Shown here piece after piece: positions 1 through 8,928 of a stretch of 64,000 nt of DNA. The position numbers and the translations under genes were made by a program. Every line of letters begins with the position of its first letter. Positions within the stretch are counted from its first letter, which is position 1. Source of the DNA: an uncultured Oscillospiraceae bacterium (GTDB lineage Bacteria > Bacillota > Clostridia > Oscillospirales > Acutalibacteraceae); assembly GCA_958366985.1 (NCBI GenBank), contig CATXDC010000002.1, forward strand, positions 1 to 64,000, in the 5' to 3' direction. The notes under the pieces were generated by a model. The model made no database searches. It had not been told where the DNA came from and saw nothing but the letters and a program-made list of their open reading frames with translations.

Positions 1-154
1 GAAGTCGGCCTACGATATAACGACCACCGACAACTGTGCGAAGGGGCAGATAGGGCAGCAGCTGAGGAGAATCGGCACGAAATCCGCAGTAAGGGCACTG
101 CTTTTCGCCGCCTGTTTCCCTCATGCAATTCATACAAAGATTTTCAGTATTCAT
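1..154 (-). CDS. Ser/Thr protein kinase, N-terminal part (runs off window)
   Basis: Only the first 51 codons are present, read leftwards from an ATG at 154-152. An AGGAGAGG ribosome binding site lies about 9 bases upstream on the minus strand. The peptide begins with a four-cysteine zinc ribbon (C7, C10, C20, C23), then PYLPLRTVVGGRYIVGRL, which resembles the segment leading into the glycine-rich loop of clostridial PknB-like kinases that carry an N-terminal zinc ribbon. The catalytic domain lies outside the window, so kinase function is inferred from this start alone. Confidence 0.6.
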   Translation of the reverse strand, partial: MNTENLCMNCMRETGGEKQCPYCGFRADSPQLLPYLPLRTVVGGRYIVGRL

Positions 155-399
155 AACAGTTAATCCTCTCCTGTTTTTTCCGCATTTGCGGTACAGAGAT
201 TTTTCTCTGCGTAATAATACAGCTTCTTACTTTTACATTACACGATATAATATCAAATTTTACTGCCTTTTGTCAAGGAATAAGGCTTTTTTACAGGGTT
301 TTCGGGATTTTTAAAATCAAAATTCATGGGTTTACAGCGCAGGAGATACAAAATAATATTCAGAATAGTGTAAAAAATATTTTTGTGCTTATTTTTTTC

Positions 400-428
400 T
401 TGCGATTGTGTATATTATCTTATACAAT
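400..428 (+). promoter_or_regulatory. Promoter of the amino-acid permease, with leader hairpin
   Basis: TTGCGA (400-405) and TACAAT (423-428) are separated by 17 bases, a good vegetative promoter. The rest of the gene-free stretch 155-565 is AT-rich. It holds one leader hairpin at about 449-471 (GCGGGTTT pairing with AAACCTGC, one G-U pair). I recognise no riboswitch class in it. Confidence 0.5.
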
Positions 429-565
429 AAATATATTTGTAAGTGAAGCGCGGGTTTACAAAAAACCTGCAGAGCGGGAAAAAGAGCGAATATTCTATTA
501 ATTAGTAACAGGTGAAATATTATCATTTTACTTTAAGACTTTAAAGCGGCAATACTATTAAGGCG

Positions 566-1924
566 GTGGTGAATATAATAAAGGAAAGCACGAAAAAATA
601 TTCTCTGCCTACAGCGGTAACGATGATTGTAGGCATATGCATAGGTTCAGGTATATTTTTTAAAACGGACAATATTCTGTATGCTTCCGGAGGAAGTGTA
701 ATAAAGGGAGTTTTAGTTTTCGCCCTTGGAGCAATAAGCATTGTTTTCGGAGGTCTTACCTTTGGCGAGCTTGCAAAGAGAACAGGTTCGGCGGGAGGTC
801 TTATAGGATATGCCGAGGAATTTATTTCACCCAGAGCAGCCTGTGCTGCCGGATGGTTTCAGACCTTTGTCTATTATCCTGCGCTGCTTGTTGTTGTATC
901 AAGAGTTATAGGAATTTATACATGTATGCTTTTCGGCATAGAAAATAAGCTCAGTACCGAAATGGCAATAGGCCTTATTTTCTGCTGTTTTTCATATGTC
1001 TATAACTGCATTGCGCCTAAGTTTGGAGCCTTGTTCCAAAACCTTTCCACTTTGGTAAAGCTTATACCTCTGGTGCTCTTTGCAGTGGCAGGAATTTTAT
1101 TTGGTGATTCCAAGGCTTTATCAGCTTCACCCGAAACCGTGGTAAGCTCAGTGGGCTGGATAAGTGCAGTAGCGCCCATTGCTTTTTCCTATGACGGATG
1201 GATTATCTCAACGTCAATTTCCCATGAGATAAAAAATGAATCAAAAAATCTTCCTCGTGCGCTTGTAATAGGTCCCCTTATTGTTTTGGGCGTTTATGTA
1301 TCCTATTTTATAGGTGTATCGTTTTTCCTTGGTCCCGATGCAATAATCTCCATGGGAGATGCTCATGTTTATGCAATTGCTGAATCTCTGTTCGGAGCGG
1401 CAGGCGGAAAGATCATTCTGATTTTCATAATCATATCCGTTATGGGAACGGTCAATGGCATAATTTTAGGCTTTATCCGTATGCCCTATTCTCTTGCTGT
1501 CAGAGATAATATGATTCCTTTTTCAGAGTCGGTTTCAAAGCTCAGTAAAAAGAGCAACATTCCTCTCACATCAGCGGCAATCGCTTTTGTCTTTACACTT
1601 ATTTGGTGTTTTGTCCACTATTTTGTATCGTCAAGGAATCTTATGGAAAATTCAGATATTTCCGAAGTATCCGTTGCAATGAGCTACGCTATGTATATTC
1701 CTCTTTATTATAAAGTATATCGCCTTTATAAAAAGGGAGAAATCAAAAGCGCTTTTTCTGGTATCGTATGTCCGCTCCTTGCAAGTGTCGGTTCATGTAT
1801 AGTTCTTTTCGGAGCTTTGAGAAATCCAGACCTGATTCCGGTAACTCTGATATTTACCGTGCCGGTACTGCTTTCACTGATTTATTTTTCTCCTGCACAG
1901 AAGAAAAATCATAATCACATATAA
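566..1924 (+). CDS. APC-family amino acid permease
   Basis: A 452-residue integral membrane protein with about 12 hydrophobic segments. Its first segment carries GICIGSGIFFKTDNI, the Gly-rich unwound helix that binds the amino acid in APC superfamily transporters of the SteT/LAT type. It therefore probably imports or exchanges amino acids across the cytoplasmic membrane; the substrate cannot be told. Two GTG codons (566 and 569) can serve as start, behind a weak AAGGCGG site. It is monocistronic, ending at a strong terminator shared with the convergent ABC gene. Confidence 0.8.
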   Translation: MVNIIKESTKKYSLPTAVTMIVGICIGSGIFFKTDNILYASGGSVIKGVLVFALGAISIVFGGLTFGELAKRTGSAGGLIGYAEEFISPRAACAAGWFQTFVYYPALLVVVSRVIGIYTCMLFGIENKLSTEMAIGLIFCCFSYVYNCIAPKFGALFQNLSTLVKLIPLVLFAVAGILFGDSKALSASPETVVSSVGWISAVAPIAFSYDGWIISTSISHEIKNESKNLPRALVIGPLIVLGVYVSYFIGVSFFLGPDAIISMGDAHVYAIAESLFGAAGGKIILIFIIISVMGTVNGIILGFIRMPYSLAVRDNMIPFSESVSKLSKKSNIPLTSAAIAFVFTLIWCFVHYFVSSRNLMENSDISEVSVAMSYAMYIPLYYKVYRLYKKGEIKSAFSGIVCPLLASVGSCIVLFGALRNPDLIPVTLIFTVPVLLSLIYFSPAQKKNHNHI

Positions 1925-1930
1925 TAAACA

Positions 1931-1960
1931 AACCCGCTGAGTAAAATCTCAGCGGGTTTT
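1931..1960. terminator. Bidirectional terminator
   Basis: AACCCGCTGAG and CTCAGCGGGTT form an 11-bp stem with a 6-base loop, followed by TTTT and preceded by A residues. It lies between two convergent genes and can serve both. Confidence 0.85.
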
Positions 1961-1970
1961 AACTTTCTAT

Positions 1971-2729
1971 TTATTTTTCGGATTCGCTTTTTTGCTCCAT
2001 GAGCTTTTTCTGCTTAATACGCTCTTCACGGGCGACAAAATATGATTCGTTTACATAGTCCTCAATTTTTCTGCCGTCCTGTATTCTGATAACTCTGCCT
2101 GCTGATTCCGCAATGGAATTATCGTGAGTGATAAGAATAACAGTTCTTCCCTCATCGCACAGCTCGTTGAGAATCTTCATAACCTCTGTGCCGCTATGTG
2201 AATCAAGGTTACCTGTAGGTTCGTCGGCAAGTATAACGGGAGGCTTTGCTGCAACTGCACGGGCTATTGCCACACGCTGCTGCTGACCGCCTGACATCTC
2301 GGCCGGACGGTGATTTATTCTGTGACCCATTCCAACTCTTTCAAGGGCTTCAACTGCGAGCTTTTTGCGTTCTTCAGCGCCCATTCCTCTGTAAACCAAA
2401 GGCAGTTCTACATTTTCTCTTGCCGTAAGGCTGGGAATAAGATTAAAGCCCTGGAAGATAAAGCCTATTTCCTTGTTTCTTATTTCCGACTGCTCATCGT
2501 CGGTAAGACCTTCAGTGTTATTTCCATTTAAATAGTATTCTCCGCTTGTGGGCACATCGAGAAGACCCAGCATATTCATCAGGGTTGATTTTCCCGAACC
2601 CGACTGTCCAACAATGGCGACAAATTCTCCCTCATCAATTGTCAGGGAAATTCCGTCTAAAGCGTGAACCTCATTTTCACCTGGATTATAAATTTTGTAA
2701 ACATCTCTTACGTCAACAAGATGGGGCAT
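1971..2729 (-). CDS. ABC transporter ATP-binding protein (MacB/LolD type), orphan
   Basis: 252 residues with Walker A GQSGSGKST (about 41-49), signature MSGGQQQRVAIARA (about 145-158) and Walker B VILADEPTGNLDS. The LADEPTGNLD form is typical of the MacB/LolD/FtsE group, which works with permeases that act on periplasmic-face substrates or peptides. No permease gene is next to it in this window, so the partner is unknown. The C-terminal tail after about residue 225 is highly charged (RIKQKKLMEQKSESEK). Confidence 0.85.
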   Translation of the reverse strand: MPHLVDVRDVYKIYNPGENEVHALDGISLTIDEGEFVAIVGQSGSGKSTLMNMLGLLDVPTSGEYYLNGNNTEGLTDDEQSEIRNKEIGFIFQGFNLIPSLTARENVELPLVYRGMGAEERKKLAVEALERVGMGHRINHRPAEMSGGQQQRVAIARAVAAKPPVILADEPTGNLDSHSGTEVMKILNELCDEGRTVILITHDNSIAESAGRVIRIQDGRKIEDYVNESYFVAREERIKQKKLMEQKSESEK

Positions 2730-2896
2730 GTAAACACCGCCTGATTTATATTTTTATTTATCAATGATAATTTAAATTTTAAGTCTGCAAAAAAAGCAAG
2801 TCAAGACGCAATTTGTAAATTATATATGAATGAAACGGAATAAAATTAAGTCTCAGGGGAAAAACAAAGTTGAAAAAGAAACAAAGGGTGAAAAAT

Positions 2897-3340
2897 ATGG
2901 CTGTAACAGGCAAAGAATATGAAAAAATGGCACAGAAAGCGGCACCGCCGAGCCATATGGTTAAGAATTTTTTTATGGCATATCTGACAGGCGGACTTAT
3001 CTGCACATTCGGAGAGCTTCTCTTTACTCTTTATTCCTCATGGGGAGCTTCCGAAAAGGATGCACGCACGGCAGTTTCCGTGACGCTGATATTTATAACC
3101 GCATTCCTTACGGGAATTGGAGTTTTTGACAAAATAGCACGTTATGCCGGAGCGGGAACCATAGTTCCCATAACAGGTTTTGCCAATTCCGTGGCATCGC
3201 CTGCCTTGGAGTTTAAAAGCGAGGGTAAAATTATGGGCACAGGTGTTCAGATGTTTTCAATAGCTGGTCCCGTTATTGTGTACGGAACTGCAGCAGCCGT
3301 TGTTTACGGGCTAATAGTCTGGATTTTTCGTCTTTATTAA
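2897..3340 (+). CDS. spoVAC: Stage V sporulation protein AC
   Basis: 147 residues from the ATG at 2897, preceded by AAAGGGTG at 8 bases; an upstream in-frame TTG at 2870 would add 9 residues. The protein has four or five hydrophobic segments and the conserved stretch GIGVFDKIARYAGAGTIVPITGFANS of SpoVAC. This inner-membrane protein is part of the channel that moves Ca-dipicolinic acid into the forespore and out at germination. It is followed by spoVAD after 24 bases. I could not identify a convincing sigma-G promoter upstream. Confidence 0.9.
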   Translation: MAVTGKEYEKMAQKAAPPSHMVKNFFMAYLTGGLICTFGELLFTLYSSWGASEKDARTAVSVTLIFITAFLTGIGVFDKIARYAGAGTIVPITGFANSVASPALEFKSEGKIMGTGVQMFSIAGPVIVYGTAAAVVYGLIVWIFRLY

Positions 3341-3364
3341 TTTTAGCTGAAAGGTGGCAAAATA

Positions 3365-4378
3365 ATGGCGGAAAGAATCGGAAAATATACCCTGTCCTTT
3401 ACCTCAAAGCCATCAATTGCCGGCAGTGCGGCAGTGGTGGGCAAAAAAGAGGGCGAAGGACCTTTAGGAAATGAATTTGATAAAATTTACACCGATACAA
3501 CCATGGGCGAATGTTCATGGGAAAAGGCTGAAAGCTCTATACAGCGTGAGGCTATTATAAGGGCGCTGGCAAAAGCCGACACAGCTACATCACAGGTGGA
3601 TGCTGTAATAGCAGGTGATCTCCTTAACCAGTGCATAGGAACCACTTTCGGACTTCGTGAAATGAATATTCCCTTTGCGGGAGTTTACGGAGCCTGTTCC
3701 ACAATGGCACTTTCACTTCTTATGGGCAGTATAATGGTGGATTCCGGTGCTGCAAATACCTGTGTATGTGCAACGTCCTCGCATTTCTGTTCTGCTGAAA
3801 GGCAGTTTCGATATCCTCTGGAATACGGCGGACAGAGACCTCCTGCTGCACAGTGGACTGTTACTGGATCCGGAGCGGCAGTGCTTAAAAAAGCCGGAGG
3901 AAAAGTCAGGGTAGAAAAGGGTATAATCGGAAGAATACAGGATTTGGGCATACGTGATGCCAATAATATGGGAGCTGCAATGGCTCCTGCGGCAGCGAGC
4001 ACCATCACTGATTTTCTTAAAGATACCGGGACATCTCCTGAGGATTACGACATGATTTTAACAGGCGACCTCGGTTCAGTTGGTTCAAAGCTGCTGTGTG
4101 AGCTTATGGCAAAGGAGTCGGGGATAGACATTTCCGCTGTGCACAGAGACTGCGGCGTTATGATTTTCGATCCCGAAAAACAGGATGTCAATGCAGGCGG
4201 TTCAGGCTGCGGATGCAGCGGAGCTGTGGTCTGTTCATATATAATGCGCCGTCTTATGGAGGGGGAACTGAAAAAAGTGCTGTTTGTGGGAACAGGCGCA
4301 CTTATGTCGCCTACATCCTCAAAGCAGGGAGAATCGGTGCCGGGCATTGCCCACGGAGTGCTTTTGAGCACCCAATAA
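3365..4378 (+). CDS. spoVAD: Stage V sporulation protein AD
   Basis: 337 residues, the normal length for SpoVAD, with a thiolase-like fold. The stretch GVYGACSTMALSL carries the cysteine that sits where the thiolase nucleophile would be. SpoVAD binds dipicolinic acid on the outside of the inner spore membrane and works with SpoVAC. The start ATG at 3365 follows AAAGGTGGC. The second gene of the cluster, it overlaps nothing, and no SpoVAE gene follows it. Confidence 0.93.
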   Translation: MAERIGKYTLSFTSKPSIAGSAAVVGKKEGEGPLGNEFDKIYTDTTMGECSWEKAESSIQREAIIRALAKADTATSQVDAVIAGDLLNQCIGTTFGLREMNIPFAGVYGACSTMALSLLMGSIMVDSGAANTCVCATSSHFCSAERQFRYPLEYGGQRPPAAQWTVTGSGAAVLKKAGGKVRVEKGIIGRIQDLGIRDANNMGAAMAPAAASTITDFLKDTGTSPEDYDMILTGDLGSVGSKLLCELMAKESGIDISAVHRDCGVMIFDPEKQDVNAGGSGCGCSGAVVCSYIMRRLMEGELKKVLFVGTGALMSPTSSKQGESVPGIAHGVLLSTQ

Positions 4379-4410
4379 AATTTAAAATAAATGAAAAAGG
4401 AGAAAAGAAA

Positions 4411-4578
4411 ATGGTAAGACTTTTAAGAGATTTAAATATTTTATCAATGGCAGGAAGAACCCTTAAAATTATTGAAATAGCACGTTATGTGATTGTAGCG
4501 GCAGCAATTATTTTTGCTCTTACGGAAGGAATAAGGGCGACAATGGGAGCGGCTAAAGGAATAACAGTAGCAGACTGA
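4411..4578 (+). CDS. Small membrane protein downstream of spoVAD
   Basis: A 55-residue ORF with an excellent AAGGAG site 8 bases before its ATG, 32 bases after spoVAD. It has a basic N-terminus (MVRLLRDLNILSM) and one transmembrane helix at about residues 24-42 (ARYVIVAAAIIFALTEGIR). It occupies the place where spoVAE stands in most clostridia but has no resemblance to SpoVAE, which is about 120 residues with several helices. Its function is unknown. The ribosome binding site and position support a real gene that may be co-expressed in sporulation. Confidence 0.6.
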   Translation: MVRLLRDLNILSMAGRTLKIIEIARYVIVAAAIIFALTEGIRATMGAAKGITVAD

Positions 4579-4671
4579 GTCTGGCAGCGTGACGTTGCAC
4601 CCAAACCGCACAGCAGGTTAAACCTGCACATAATCCGCACACTAAGATGCGGCGCACTAAAGTATGAGTGC
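4571..4671 (+). other. Cluster of four short hairpins (possible structured RNA)
   Basis: In 100 bases there are four stems: CAGACT/AGTCTG (4571-4583), GCAGGTT/AACCTGC (4613-4627), CCGCA/TGCGG (4635-4652) and GCACT/AGTGC (4654-4671). None is followed by a clear T run, so they are not simple terminators. The remaining gap 4672-4785 is AT-rich and leads to a GGAGG at about 4772 for the next gene. Confidence 0.35.
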
Positions 4672-4785
4672 CTGCGTTTGAAAATCCTTATTTATTAAAG
4701 TGCGGGTAAGAGGCAAAACTTTTTTAATATTATTTACTGTTGTATTATCACTATCGGCACATCCACTTTACGGGAGGAATATAAA

Positions 4786-5070
4786 TTGCTTGAGAAAATT
4801 ACCGATGAAAATTATTTTCTTCACATTGAACAGAGTAAAAAACCGGCAGTGCTGTGTTTTTATGCCCCGTGGTGTGAGCAGTGTCAGCTTATTTTGCCGG
4901 AGCTCGAAAAAGCAGCGGCGGAAAAGTCGGAGTTTTACAAATTCGGTATAGTGAATACTGATTTTGAAAAGCGGCTTTCTCAGGAGTTTAAAGTGGAAAA
5001 TGTGCCGAGTATTTTTCTCGTAATAGGAAAAGAGAAGAGAGAGGCAAGTCTCGAAGAAATTTTTGAGTAG
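4786..5070 (+). CDS. Thioredoxin-family protein
   Basis: 94 residues, close to a bare thioredoxin. The active site is WCEQC (C30, C33) in FYAPWCEQC, followed later by the cis-proline segment VENVPSIFL. It should act as a cytoplasmic thiol-disulfide reductant or bacilliredoxin-like partner. The start is TTG at 4786, 9 bases after GGAGG. A different frame just upstream would encode a signal-peptide-like stretch, but no frame joins it. It is single, and ends before a strong terminator. Confidence 0.8.
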   Translation: MLEKITDENYFLHIEQSKKPAVLCFYAPWCEQCQLILPELEKAAAEKSEFYKFGIVNTDFEKRLSQEFKVENVPSIFLVIGKEKREASLEEIFE

Positions 5071-5105
5071 CCTTTAAGCGGATGATAAAATATTCAATAA
5101 AGTAA

Positions 5106-5136
5106 AAAGTCCGAAACGGTTATCGTTTCGGACTTT
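5106..5136. terminator. Bidirectional terminator
   Basis: A perfect 13-bp stem, AAAGTCCGAAACG with CGTTTCGGACTTT, and a 5-base loop, lying between convergent genes. Confidence 0.8.
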
Positions 5137-5167
5137 GACTTTTGCAGAAGATATTGCACTAAGTGCT

Positions 5168-6322
5168 TTATATAATGTTTTCTCCGTACTTAAGAAGTAT
5201 CATTTCGATTATAAATACGCTTGACCAGCCGAAATTTTCCGCTCCCAGACCCTTGCCGGACTTGGAGTCGTAATATTCATAGATGCTCTCGCTGTTTTTA
5301 TAGCACCAGCCGAGAATGTTTTCTATGTATTCCATGGCAAGTTCGCTGTAACCGTAATCATAAAGACCTCTCACGGCAAAATATGCTGTGTTCAGCCAGC
5401 AGGGACCACGCCAGTATTTTGCGGAATTGTAGCGTCTGTTATTGTAGCTTATTGTAGGCATTCCCTTGTAGAAGTAATCGGGGCTTTCTGCAAGTGCTTT
5501 CATAGCCTTAGCTTTTTCGCTGTCTGCAATGCCTGAAAACAGAGGCATAAAAGAAGCGGGAGAAAGGCGGTTTGTGAAACGCTTAAGCTTAAAATTGTAG
5601 TCGCAGTAATATCCCTTTTCCTGACAGAAAAGAATTTTGTTTATATTCTTTGCCAGTTTTTCACGCTTTTTAAGATAGCTTTGACGGTCGTTATCCAGTC
5701 CTTGTTTTTCCGCCATATAAGAAGCTGCAAGATAATAATCTGCCATAAAGCAGTTAAGGTCAACTGCATAGCAGCGGTTTATTCTGTGGGGAAAATCAAA
5801 TCTTACAGTGTTGTCCCAGCCGCTTTCCATTTTACTAACATCATAGAAAAATAATGTCCCGTCGCTTCGGTTATTTTCCCACCACTGAATGTTTTTAGCT
5901 ACATAGGGATACCATTTTTTCAAAAAATCGATGTCAGGAGAGATTTTATCGCTGCACATCATAGCCCAACCGATAACCGGGGGTTTTGTAAATCTTGTCA
6001 CGCTCTGGCCGTTTGTGTAAATAACGTCTGGAAGCTGACCGTCCTCGGACATATGAGAAAACAGTATTTCAGCCTGATCCTCAGCGAGCTTTTTGTCAAA
6101 ATAAGATGCCGCTATCATATGGAAAGCTCCGTCCCAGTTCCAAACGCCCTTATATGTAGACGGTGAGGGGACTATGCCTCTAAGGTCGCCAAAGACAAAG
6201 GAAGGATCGTTCTCAGGCTTGGTTATAATATTGTTTTTCAGCGTGCTGAAAGCTCTTTCGAGAAGTATCTCATCTCTCTGAGAAATTTTCTTCATGAAAT
6301 TTTCGTTGAACATTTCTCTCAC
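5168..6322 (-). CDS. Glycoside hydrolase, GH63-like (alpha/alpha toroid)
   Basis: 384 residues. The N-terminal half has WNWDGAFHMIAASYFD and the C-terminal half has RYNSAKYWRGPCWLNTAYFAVRGL, both typical of GH63/trehalase-like (alpha/alpha)6 barrels such as mannosylglycerate hydrolases and bacterial glucosidases. There is no signal peptide, so it should act on imported oligosaccharides in the cytoplasm. Its start lies 15 bases past the stop of the AraC-type regulator, so the two form a minus-strand operon divergent from the alpha-galactosidase. The exact substrate cannot be read from the sequence. Confidence 0.75.
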   Translation of the reverse strand: MREMFNENFMKKISQRDEILLERAFSTLKNNIITKPENDPSFVFGDLRGIVPSPSTYKGVWNWDGAFHMIAASYFDKKLAEDQAEILFSHMSEDGQLPDVIYTNGQSVTRFTKPPVIGWAMMCSDKISPDIDFLKKWYPYVAKNIQWWENNRSDGTLFFYDVSKMESGWDNTVRFDFPHRINRCYAVDLNCFMADYYLAASYMAEKQGLDNDRQSYLKKREKLAKNINKILFCQEKGYYCDYNFKLKRFTNRLSPASFMPLFSGIADSEKAKAMKALAESPDYFYKGMPTISYNNRRYNSAKYWRGPCWLNTAYFAVRGLYDYGYSELAMEYIENILGWCYKNSESIYEYYDSKSGKGLGAENFGWSSVFIIEMILLKYGENII

Positions 6323-6337
6323 CCGTCCAATTCTGTA

Positions 6338-7159
6338 TTATTTACCGTATAAGCCGCCACGGTTCATTTTTCGGAAATCCTTAGGAGAAACTCCGCAGAT
6401 TTTTTTAAAGCAGTTTGAAAAATAATGGCTGTCCGCAAAATTTAGCTCCATTGCAATTTCACCTACGGAAAGCGGAGTGTTTATAAGATAAAGTTTTGCC
6501 GCCTCTATCTTTCTTTCCATAAAATATCTATATGGAGTAACTCCGTAGCTTTCGCTGAAAATTCTTATGATATAGTTTTTGGAATAACCTATTTCATCAG
6601 CAATTTCATCAAGGGAAAGCTGCTGTTCTATTTTTAAATCCAGTGACATTCGTATTTTTTCGGCTACGCTCATAAGCCGGCTTCCAGAGGAGTTTTTGAT
6701 TCTTGCCAGCATACGATGAATTACAATTGCGCACTTTTCAGTAAGCCGTGGATAGTTGTACTCGTATTTTTGACTTAGGGCTTCAAGCTCGTTAAAGTAG
6801 CACAGTACATCGCAGTCAGAAAAGCAGTATTCGTTTTCAGGCAGATATCCTTTGCACAGAGCCTCTAAAACGGGACCGTCAAAAACTACCCACTTTTTTT
6901 GCCAAAGGTCTGTTTCATCAGTATAATAGGTGTGATTGCTGCCTTTGGGAAGAAATATTACCGAGTTTTTGCTGGGATAATATGTTTTTCCGTTTATTTT
7001 AAGAACCCCGGTGCCAGAGGTAATAATTTCCAGTGCGTTAATGCCGGAGCAATCTCTCGAAATATGATAATTTTTGTCGCAATTTGTTTTTCCTACAACC
7101 ATAATATTGGCGGGAAAAGTGTCGTTATAGTACTTCCAAAAATTAATTCCCTTATCCAA
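6338..7159 (-). CDS. AraC-family transcriptional regulator
   Basis: 273 residues: an N-terminal cupin-like sensor domain (YYPSKNSVIFLPKGSNHTYY around 62-80) and two C-terminal helix-turn-helix motifs (LSLDEIADEIGYSKNYIIRIF and SVGEIAMELNFADSHYFSNCFKK), ending with the usual GVSPKDFRK. Divergent from the GH36-symporter operon across a 107-base gap, it very likely controls that operon and its own hydrolase partner in response to a sugar. Confidence 0.9.
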   Translation of the reverse strand: MDKGINFWKYYNDTFPANIMVVGKTNCDKNYHISRDCSGINALEIITSGTGVLKINGKTYYPSKNSVIFLPKGSNHTYYTDETDLWQKKWVVFDGPVLEALCKGYLPENEYCFSDCDVLCYFNELEALSQKYEYNYPRLTEKCAIVIHRMLARIKNSSGSRLMSVAEKIRMSLDLKIEQQLSLDEIADEIGYSKNYIIRIFSESYGVTPYRYFMERKIEAAKLYLINTPLSVGEIAMELNFADSHYFSNCFKKICGVSPKDFRKMNRGGLYGK

Positions 7160-7266
7160 AGTGTTATATTCCTCACTTTTTCTGATATTTTTTCTATGTT
7201 ATACAGTTGTTTAATATGATATCCTTATACTAACACACAATATCAACTATAACAAGAGGTAATGCT

Positions 7267-8928
7267 ATGAAATTTTTATTAAAAACAGCATATAAATCTG
7301 CGGGACAGACTTATATTCTTTCCGGTGAAGGCGAAATCGTTCAGGATTCGAGAGTTAAAATTCAGTTAGAGAATAAAAATGGAGTGATTACGGGCGATAT
7401 TATTCCTAATGAAGAAATTGAAATAACTGAATTTGCTGTAAGCTTTAAGAGACCCATGGAGAAAGATGAAAGAATTTTTTCCAATGGATATCAGTCATGG
7501 ACTCTCAGCAGGGAGTATGCACCGGATGATAAAATCAGGGATTTCCTTTCCGGGGCAGATTGGCTAATGAATTCAGTTTTTATGGCTGAAAGCGGAGTGA
7601 ATAGAGCCGGTGATGCCATATTTATAAAAACTCCTCATAAGAGAGGAATTTTTACAAGCTCCTCTTACGGATACATAAGAAAGGGCGAGACTGTTGAAAT
7701 ATACGGTTCACTCAGCGAGCGTACAGGATTTACATTTTTGGAGTTTGACGGAATAAACGGAACCATTACCATTAAAAAAGATTTAGTGGGTGTAAAGTTC
7801 TCCGAAAAGAGAAGAGTTCTCGATCTTGCTGTAATAAAAGATTCTTACAACGCCGCCTTTGATAAATATTTTGAGCTTATGGATGTAACATGCCGTCAGA
7901 AAGAAAGACTCTGCGGATATACCACATGGTATAATTATTACGGCAACATAACTGAAGATATAGTCAGACGTGATTTAAAGGCTCTTTCGGATTTCGGAGA
8001 GCGGGTTGATATTTTCCAGATAGATGACGGTTATCAGGCCGCAATCGGCGACTGGCTTATTACTGATAAAAAGAAATTCCCCTCGGGCATGAAAGCAGTT
8101 GCACAGGCGATACATTCCAATAATATGAAGGCAGGATTGTGGCTTGCTCCTTTTGCTGCTGTAAAATCGAGCCGTGTTTTCAATGAGCATCCGGACTGGA
8201 TAATCCGTGATGAAAAGGGAAAGCCTTATGTTGCTGGAGCCAACTGGGGAAGGTTCTATGCTCTGGATATATATAATGAGGGAGCAAGAGAATATATCCG
8301 TCACTTTTTCGATGTCGTTCTCAACGACTGGGGCTATGATATGGTAAAGCTCGACTTCCTTTATGCTGCATGTATGCTTCCTTTGCACAACAAGACAAGG
8401 GGAGAAATCATGTGCGACGCTATGGATTTAATCAGAGAGTGCTGCGGAGATAAACTTGTTCTCGGCTGTGGAGTTCCGCTGATGCCTGCTTTCGGAAAAG
8501 TTGATTTCTGCCGTATCGGCGCAGATGCAGGTCTCGACTGGAAACGTCACCTTTACATAAACCGTGAAGCAGTTTCAACCTGCCATACAGTTAACAATTC
8601 AATTTTCAGACGTCATCTTGACGGTCGTGCATTCATGAATGACCCTGATGTATTTTTGCTTCGTAAGAGCAATATGCATATGTCCTTTAAACAGAGAAAA
8701 CTTCTTGCCAAAGTAAACGGTCTTTTCGGTTCGCTTCTTTTCACCTCTGATAATGTGGGAGAGTATGGAGCTGAGCAGGAAAAGGTATACCGTGAAACTA
8801 TGAGCATGCCGGAAAGGGAGATTATCTCTGCTGAATATACAGACAAAGAAGAAATAACTGTAAAATACATCGTTTCAGGTGAAAATAAAACCCTTGTCTT
8901 TAATCCTGAAACGGGAGAAGAAAGGTGA
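7267..8928 (+). CDS. Alpha-galactosidase, GH36
   Basis: 553 residues, with CGYTTWYNYYGNITED at the start of the TIM barrel, then QIDDGYQ and KAGLWLAPF. DMVKLDFLYA carries the expected nucleophile Asp363, and CRIGADAGLDW carries a candidate acid/base Asp420. GH36 enzymes cleave terminal alpha-galactosyl residues from melibiose and raffinose-type sugars. The protein lacks a signal peptide and ends by overlapping the symporter start (GTGA), so import and hydrolysis are coupled. It is shorter than the 720-residue form, because the N-terminal beta-sandwich is reduced. Confidence 0.87.
   Translation: MKFLLKTAYKSAGQTYILSGEGEIVQDSRVKIQLENKNGVITGDIIPNEEIEITEFAVSFKRPMEKDERIFSNGYQSWTLSREYAPDDKIRDFLSGADWLMNSVFMAESGVNRAGDAIFIKTPHKRGIFTSSSYGYIRKGETVEIYGSLSERTGFTFLEFDGINGTITIKKDLVGVKFSEKRRVLDLAVIKDSYNAAFDKYFELMDVTCRQKERLCGYTTWYNYYGNITEDIVRRDLKALSDFGERVDIFQIDDGYQAAIGDWLITDKKKFPSGMKAVAQAIHSNNMKAGLWLAPFAAVKSSRVFNEHPDWIIRDEKGKPYVAGANWGRFYALDIYNEGAREYIRHFFDVVLNDWGYDMVKLDFLYAACMLPLHNKTRGEIMCDAMDLIRECCGDKLVLGCGVPLMPAFGKVDFCRIGADAGLDWKRHLYINREAVSTCHTVNNSIFRRHLDGRAFMNDPDVFLLRKSNMHMSFKQRKLLAKVNGLFGSLLFTSDNVGEYGAEQEKVYRETMSMPEREIISAEYTDKEEITVKYIVSGENKTLVFNPETGEER

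Noticed and set aside
155..565. Riboswitch upstream of the amino-acid permease
   Set aside because: One hairpin is present, but no lysine, glycine, SAM or T-box consensus elements can be recognised.
4700..4951. ORF opening with a signal-peptide-like sequence (MRVRGKTFLILFTVVLSLSAHPLYG) overlapping the thioredoxin gene
   Set aside because: It is in a different frame from the thioredoxin and continues as Arg/Cys-rich noise. The TTG start of the thioredoxin has a strong GGAGG, so no exported form is supported without a frameshift that I cannot show.
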